NCBI GenBank assembly: GCA_036897095.1 | Contig: JAYMSP010002393.1 | Span: forward strand, 1-24,558 | DNA length: 24,558 nt | From: Plantago elongata | Lineage: Eukaryota > Streptophyta > Magnoliopsida > Lamiales > Plantaginaceae | Direction: 5' to 3' | The notes under the pieces: model-generated | Databases searched by the model: none | Told to the model about the DNA's origin: nothing | Seen by the model: the letters and a program-made list of their open reading frames with translations, nothing else | In this document: positions 19,569 through 24,558 of the stretch, piece after piece | How positions within the stretch are numbered: the stretch's first letter is position 1 | Layout: every line of letters starts with the position of its first letter | Program-made: the position numbers and the translations under genes

Positions 19569-19826
19569 CTCCCTCCGTCCCGTATGATAAGACACATTTC
19601 TTTTATGGACATCCTACGAAACTAGACATGTTTCAAAAATAGTAAAAAGAAAATACCTGCACTAGCTAATTTTATATTTATATTATACTCAAAAGAGATT
19701 ACCCCACTAACTAAAAACCCCCCACTAACTAATTTAATATTTATATTATAATAATAAATAATTGACCGTATTAAAAACTGCGTTGAAAAGTTCTGTGTGT
19801 TATTGTACGGGACGGAGGGGAGGGAG
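19569..19826. mobile_element. Stowaway-type MITE (Tc1/mariner), 258 bp
   Basis: The left end CTCCCTCCGTCCCGT at 19569 is the classic Stowaway terminal repeat. The right end (ACGGGACGGAGG, then GGAGGGAG, to 19826) is its complement with a small insertion. A TA flanks each side (19567-19568 and 19827-19828), the usual target duplication. Pairing of the ends goes on for about 20 more bases (ATAAGACACA against TGTGTTATTG). The inside is AT-rich and has an internal duplication (CTARCTAATTTTATATTTAT-like at about 19660 and 19723). It has no coding capacity and would depend on a mariner-type transposase elsewhere. Confidence 0.92.
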
Positions 19827-19828
19827 TA

Positions 19829-20556
19829 TCAATTTATGCTGAGGCTACAATTAACATCTTAGGGATCTAATTATCGGTTCTCTATATGTGCAGGGTTATT
19901 GAGAGGCTTATTCTCAAGTAATCTTTAAGGGTTGTGAGGTAGAGTAAACGCAGTCCTAAAAATGCATGGTCTTGGTCGGGGCCTATGACTAGCGGCTAAG
20001 TGCATGACAGTTTATACCGTATCAAACTATCAATTGTATTGAAACTGCCCGTTTTTGTACACTGTTGACTGTTGTATCCTCAATTCACCTAGCTAACATT
20101 TTTTTGCGTACTCCAGTTTTTGTTAAGTGCATGATATTTTTGTAATATTGTCTTCTTTATCATATGATCTAGTTCCATGATTTTAATATTTGGTTGATAT
20201 CATGTTACATTTTGGAAACTTACTAGAGTTGGTGACTTAGAGCAGACTTTACAAGATTGGACTCTTTAAAGTAAATATATACTTTAATATTAAAGGTATG
20301 AATAAGCAACAAGATCTATGCCCATTTACTTATAAAATTATGGTGCCACCATAGCTTATTATACTCGCCTAAAAATATTTAACGAACAATATACAAGATT
20401 GCAGATTTAAAAACTATTTTAGCTAGGTACTTATACGATCCATAATTGTATATTCTCCATTGATTTCAGGGTATACAATATTACATAGATTTGTATTTTA
20501 CATCTTGCAGGTAATTCTCATTACACTGCAAAAGAATAAGCATATACATCTAGCTA
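19829..20556. other. Intergenic between MITE and PnsL2
   Basis: AT-rich, no gene seen. The part next to 20556 should hold the 3' UTR of the minus-strand PnsL2 gene. The plus-strand frame at 20460-20687 lies opposite the PnsL2 last exon and is a shadow. Confidence 0.4.
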
Positions 20557-21286
20557 TCACGCCAAAAATGCCACAAGATTATCCATTGATTTCAACGTCT
20601 TCTCGTAGTACAAGTATGATTCATAAATCTTTGGCGTTCGAACGTAATAGTCAAGCTGCAACAACAAATAGTGTTTATAACTCATAAGTGCAACTTTGCA
20701 ACATTATAGACATTAAGTTACAAGTTAACATGACTATGTGAAATAGCTAGAACACAATGTACCTCAATCATATACAGTATATATGTAAGATTTTGATAAT
20801 GTTTTAGTAGTATACCTGACCCATATTGGTGACGAACTCATTTGCAGCTTCAACATAATCTTTCCTCTTATTTTCGGGCACCAAAGTCATGACGGTTTTC
20901 ATGTCCTGTGAAAGATAGTTCTGTTTCAGGCGTATGTAAAATATTACATACCTCCATGAATGGCTCTCTAACATGCTCCTCAGGTCATGAAGGCCCTCGG
21001 CTGATTGTCGCAATCTTGCCAAAGCATCTTCGGGTGACAAGCCCGGCTGAAAGAACCGTTCCTTCATTAATGAGCGCACACCCCAGCTTTGAGCTAGTGC
21101 CGATGGAGTAGCTTGAAGGCCAAGTGCTAATGAAGCCGAAAGCAATGTTGTGAGGAGTTTTCGCCTAGGGAGTTGGTTTTCTTCATCGGACAATGTTGCT
21201 CGGATTCTCGTGGAGAATCCGTGGCGGTGGTTTGTGGAAGTGACATGGTGGTGCAACCGTGTGATGGAGTTAGGTATGGTGGCCAT
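20557..21286 (-). CDS. PNSL2: PnsL2, PsbQ-like lumenal subunit of chloroplast NDH complex
   Basis: Two exons, 21286-20816 and 20655-20557, are joined by a phase-0 intron (CAG|GTATAC ... TTGTTGCAG). The product has 189 residues, close to the about 190 of Arabidopsis PnsL2. Residues 1-40 look like a chloroplast transit peptide. A twin-arginine lumen signal follows: R41-R42, hydrophobic 44-58, A-L-A at 63-65, with probable cleavage before Q66. The mature part is the four-helix PsbQ-like fold, with the family's phrases SWGVRSLMKERFF, GLSPEDALARLRQSAEGL, SWRYVIFYIRLKQNYLSQD and, in exon 2, LDYYVRTPKIYESYLYYEKT. PnsL2 is needed to assemble or stabilise subcomplex L of the NDH-photosystem I supercomplex, which drives cyclic electron flow. 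PnsL3 (PQL1) is the nearest alternative, but exon 2 matches PnsL2 as I recall it. Confidence 0.92.
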
Positions 21287-23545
21287 TTGGTGTTTAATTA
21301 GCAGTGTGGGGATGTTACATTGGAAAGTTTTGTGCTATTTTTGTGTTGATAAGTTTATGGAGGGATATGTGGACTATGTTTTGTTATTCCTCTGCTCCAA
21401 CTTTGGGCCTTTGATTTTGGTGACATGGCGTTGTTTATCCTCTTTAGTTTTAGAACGGGTTTTTGGAGTTCCCAATACCAAACCGTTCGAAATTTGTTTC
21501 CTCAGGTACGAGTGAATTTCGGTTCTTATGTTGCCATACGAAAACAATGTGATTAGGTACGAAATCGTTCTTCCCGAGAGACCTACAATGTTTGCATCCT
21601 TACAAATAAGCCCCTGCAGCTAAAAGTCTAGATGCACCATCTATCCCTGACGCCAAAGTTGTATTATAGTACATTTTTTGTAACCAGACACCTCATGGTT
21701 GAATTTAGGACTAATTTCAAATTAATCTACTTTTGCCATTGTCAATGAAACAAACTTCAGATCCACTTTTTGAAACTTAATTTCACCCTCACGGCCAATT
21801 TCTTAATTGTTCAAAATTAGAAACTAAATAATTTTAAAATTAGAAATAGTAGTATATATTTAAAAAATAGAAATGAAACAATTTTAAAATTAGAAACTAA
21901 ATCATATACACATATTAAAAGTATACACATTTCAATTGTTACGAGTTTTGATTTTTATATAAATAATTTTTTTTTATAATATGCTTCATTTGCGAGTACA
22001 TAAAAGATATGAAAAATTACTACAAAAACATATATCAAATAGTAGTATATATTTAAAAAAAAAGAAATAGTAAAATATTTTAGAGCAAGTCTCCTGAGAG
22101 ATGGTCTCTAGATAATTAATTTTATTTGGAGATGACCTATATGTTATGGAATTATCGATGTTGTTAATCAAACACCCATATTCTCAACATTAAATTTTTT
22201 AATATTACAACAAGACTTATATTATTAAAAATATAGATGTTATAATTATTAACATTGGATATTTTTATTAGTAACATGAGTCGTTAAATCATTACATTTC
22301 AATAGTAATTTATGGTTAAAATAATATTAAATTATTATATTCAAAGAGTATATAACTAAATAAAGCATATTTTAATTAAAGAAACTATACAATAGAAGAA
22401 TCAAATGAAAACTATATAGTAAATTATTTTCTATATTTACCAAAAATCTTATAATGACCAACTTATATTGATTACCTAAATAGTAGATTGCTTAAATAGT
22501 TGAGTGATTACTTAATTTTTAAAGATTTTGTTTGTTGCATTCTTTAATAATATCAAATTTAGGTAACCAAACAGTTCAATTTAAATGTCTTTGATATAAG
22601 TATTTATATCTTCACTATATATTTAATTTCACATTAAACCGATAGTATATAATACATAAAATATTCATCTACGTAAATTATATGTAACGGATTGATTATG
22701 TAATTCCTTTAATATTGTCTAACATTCAAACTAGTTTTGTTTTAATGTATGCAAAAATGAAGGCATCATTTTATAAAAAACGTGGTTACTCTTGATTTAT
22801 GCATATGCAAAACTATTTAATCATATACCTTATATTGTTATATTTCAATACACTTTTTTATTTTACTTTCTTTGGTATTTAAAATTTCTGAAATTTCACT
22901 TCAAATTTTAAGGACTTCAACGAGTTATATAAGAAATGAAATTAAATATTTAATTCATTATTTACTTTCGTATTTAACCATATACCTTATTTTATTATAT
23001 TTTAATGTCGAAGTCTTAGAAAAGGATATATTTTCCGAAAAACATGGAAAATCAAGGTTTTTTGCAATTTTCAGGCAACTTATGGTCAGACCGGTCGAAT
23101 TAAGTTAAACCAGCTGACAGAATATGTTAAGAGTATCAATTATGTTGAATATTAATTATGTGACAGTTTTAAGTCGATTTGTTGATTTTTTAAGATAGTT
23201 TATTGTATTTTTAAGAGTCTATGATAATCAAACTATCTTTTTTCTTGATAGTTTTAAGTTGATACATTTGTGTTTTAATATTGTTCATTGTAGTTTTAAG
23301 AGATAATGTAAAACCTTAATTAACATGAACATTTCAAATATTTAGAAATCAGTAACATGTCGAAAAATATTAAAACAGTAACCGATGAATTTAAATAAAT
23401 AACACAGACTTTTAAAACCACCATATTTTTGAACTATAATATTCTTGAACATTCAATTATTACAAACAATATTGAAAGAACCAAAATAAAAATAAAAATA
23501 AAGGACGTCGTGTTGATTGCTTACTGCTTCATTATAATGTCTTTT
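21287..23545. other. PnsL2 promoter side and long AT-rich intergenic DNA
   Basis: Positions 21287-21540 are the upstream region of PnsL2; a TTATCC on the plus strand at about 21436 (GGATAA on the gene strand, like an I-box of light-regulated genes) is the only hint of control. Beyond that the DNA is extremely AT-rich. AAATAGTAGTATATATTTAA occurs at about 21844 and again at about 22039, and AATTTTAAAATTAGAAA recurs at about 21829 and 21881. At 22086-22110 the phrase GTCTCCTGAGAGATGGTCTC is partly self-complementary. No protein gene is supportable; the open frames at 21986-22171 and 22872-23108 are AT-driven. Confidence 0.45.
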
Positions 23546-23616
23546 TTACACTTCTGGTAACTCTTGCCATGTTACATCAGTGAGACCTTTCAATGATCTT
23601 TTGACATCAACATTCT
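23546..23616 (-). pseudogene. Orphan last exon or captured exon
   Basis: After a fair acceptor (GTGGTCTTAACAG) the minus strand reads NVDVKRSLKGLTDVTWQELPEV and then TAA. The composition is protein-like and stands out sharply from the AT-rich surroundings. I do not recognise the family. No matching upstream exon was found on the minus strand up to the window edge, so it is either the end of a gene whose other exons lie beyond 24558, or a captured exon. Confidence 0.35.
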
Positions 23617-24093
23617 CTGTTAAGACCACAACACGTAAGATTAAAAGAATAACATGTCCTATTAACAATAGAAAGTTATACTATAGTTTATGGGTGTTCT
23701 CATGTTCGATTAGTTTAGGCATTTGTACTTAAAACAATAACATATAGAAACAAGCAACAAAAACTAAAATTTAGGGGCTGATTGGAGTAGCATCCAAATG
23801 CCCATTTGGATGCTACTCCAAAATTTTATGTTTGGTGTGGCACTCAAATGCCAAAAACTCAAATGCTTCTACAGTTCAGCATTTTGCAACAACCCCTATA
23901 GTCTATTTGCCACAATCATTTCCCAATCAAACCATTATACCAATCAAATCAACCTGAAAACACCCAATTTTGCCCCAATTTGCAACCTAAAACCTAAGAC
24001 AAATCACAGTCCATATGAAATGAAATTGGTGGAGACAACAGCCGAAATACCTTGATTCGGCCCAAATTGAGTCGAGATATCTCTGTAAAATAG
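23617..24093. other. Intergenic with foldback
   Basis: No gene seen. The main feature is the perfect foldback at 23784-23819. The AAATGCC and CTCAAATGC phrases just after it (23840-23870) loosely echo its arms. Confidence 0.4.
23784..23819. repeat. Perfect 17-bp inverted repeat with 2-bp spacer
   Basis: GGAGTAGCATCCAAATG at 23784-23800 is followed by CC and then its exact reverse complement at 23803-23819. It would form a very stable hairpin. It could be the tip of a foldback element or a cruciform-prone site; it lacks the T run of a terminator. Confidence 0.9.
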
Positions 24094-24246
24094 CCCTACG
24101 TAAAATAGCTCTTTTTCCAGGAAGATCTGGCCATCAGTAATGGAAATGACATTGATCGGAATATAGGCGGAAACATCCCTGGCTTGGGTTTCGATGACTG
24201 GAAGGGCAGTCAAGCTCCCTGCGCCTGTACTATCAGAGCGTTTGGC
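24094..24246 (-). pseudogene. Mitochondrial-type F1-ATPase alpha subunit (atp1) fragment
   Basis: The minus strand encodes about 51 residues reading [20 protein letters not shown], then [20 protein letters not shown], then [11 protein letters not shown]. This is the middle of the ATP synthase alpha subunit, close to the catalytic interface loop. The wording ([19 protein letters not shown]) is that of the mitochondrial alpha subunit, not the chloroplast one (GEGSMTALPIVETQS). After VG the family's RPAINVGLSVSRVGSAAQ should follow but is replaced by unrelated sequence, and before AKRSD the Walker region is absent. Full proteins have about 510 residues. It is probably nuclear-inserted mitochondrial DNA, or a fragment carried by a transposon. 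Several changes (D to K, G to R) show it is not under strong constraint. Confidence 0.75.
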
Positions 24247-24558
24247 CGATCGACGGGGCCCAAATCGGCGTGAAATCGATGGAGATGGAAGTGTCGGTCG
24301 GTGAAAGGCACAGTGAAAGGAGAAGAAAGACACAGCCGGCCGTGAGGAGAAGAACCGTCGGTGAGATGGAGAGAAAGTGTCGGTCGGTGAAAGGCACAGT
24401 GAGGAGAAGAAATCGAAATATGTTGAAATGAAAAGGAAAGTGAAAGTCACAGTGAAAGTGAAAGGAGAATGAAAAAGAAAGCTGTCGATGGAGAGAAGAA
24501 TGAAAAAAGGAGTGGTGGGTGAAAAAAGAAGTAATGAAACTGTTAGAATTAGTAAAGT
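24247..24558. repeat. GA-rich flank with 86-bp tandem duplication
   Basis: GTGTCGGTCGGTGAAAGGCA followed by CAGTGA occurs at 24291-24316 and again at 24377-24402, an offset of 86 bases. GAGGAGAAGAA also recurs around it. The strand is purine-rich (GAAAG, GGAGAAG) to the end of the window. It directly flanks the atp1 fragment. No gene is seen. Confidence 0.75.

Noticed and set aside
19303-20030. Larger element bounded by TGATACGGT and its complement, with the MITE inside
   Set aside because: The shared core is only nine bases and no target duplication is visible.
21150-21515. Plus-strand open frame of 121 codons
   Set aside because: Its first half is antisense to PnsL2 exon 1; the rest is promoter-side DNA without a domain.

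Overview
The window is plant nuclear DNA. It is AT-rich with short exons separated by T-rich GT-AG introns, and it holds plant-specific families, a plant microRNA gene and a Stowaway-type MITE. A eudicot is most likely; I cannot fix the species from sequence alone. Gene models were built by hand from reading frames and splice sites.

Layout: (1) 1226-~5480, minus strand: a C3H2C3 RING-finger protein (putative E3 ubiquitin ligase) in three coding exons, one only 41 nt, plus an intron in the 5' leader. Its leader has no ATG, and the reading frame appears to start at an ACG in strong context. (2) ~5.5-9.6 kb: intergenic, with nested inverted repeats and a broken RNase H fragment of retroelement type. 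(3) 10086-~13784, plus strand: a four-KH-domain RNA-binding protein. (4) 14418-15428, minus strand, convergent with the KH gene: an endosulfine/ARPP19 homologue split over six small coding exons, with the Greatwall-site motif FDSADW and site II-like promoter boxes upstream. (5) 16.1-18.8 kb: intergenic, with a tRNA-derived SINE-like unit and a 5'-truncated cold-shock/glycine-rich gene relic. (6) 18873-19032, plus strand: a MIR169 hairpin. (7) 19569-19826: a Stowaway MITE. (8) 20557-21286, minus strand: PnsL2, a PsbQ-like lumenal subunit of the chloroplast NDH complex. (9) 21.3-24.56 kb: very AT-rich DNA, then a patch holding an orphan last exon, a perfect foldback, an F1-ATPase alpha-subunit fragment of mitochondrial type and an 86-bp duplication.

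The genes do not form a pathway: they act in protein turnover, RNA binding, cell-cycle phosphatase control, NF-YA silencing and photosynthetic electron flow. From memory, PnsL2, a KH protein and a RING protein also lie close together in Arabidopsis (At1g14150, At1g14170, At1g14180), so the backbone may be an old conserved block, with the endosulfine gene and MIR169 lying between. I found no clearly new biological system. The best leads are the ACG start, the MIR169 locus, the endosulfine gene hidden in micro-exons, and the captured-fragment patch at the right end.
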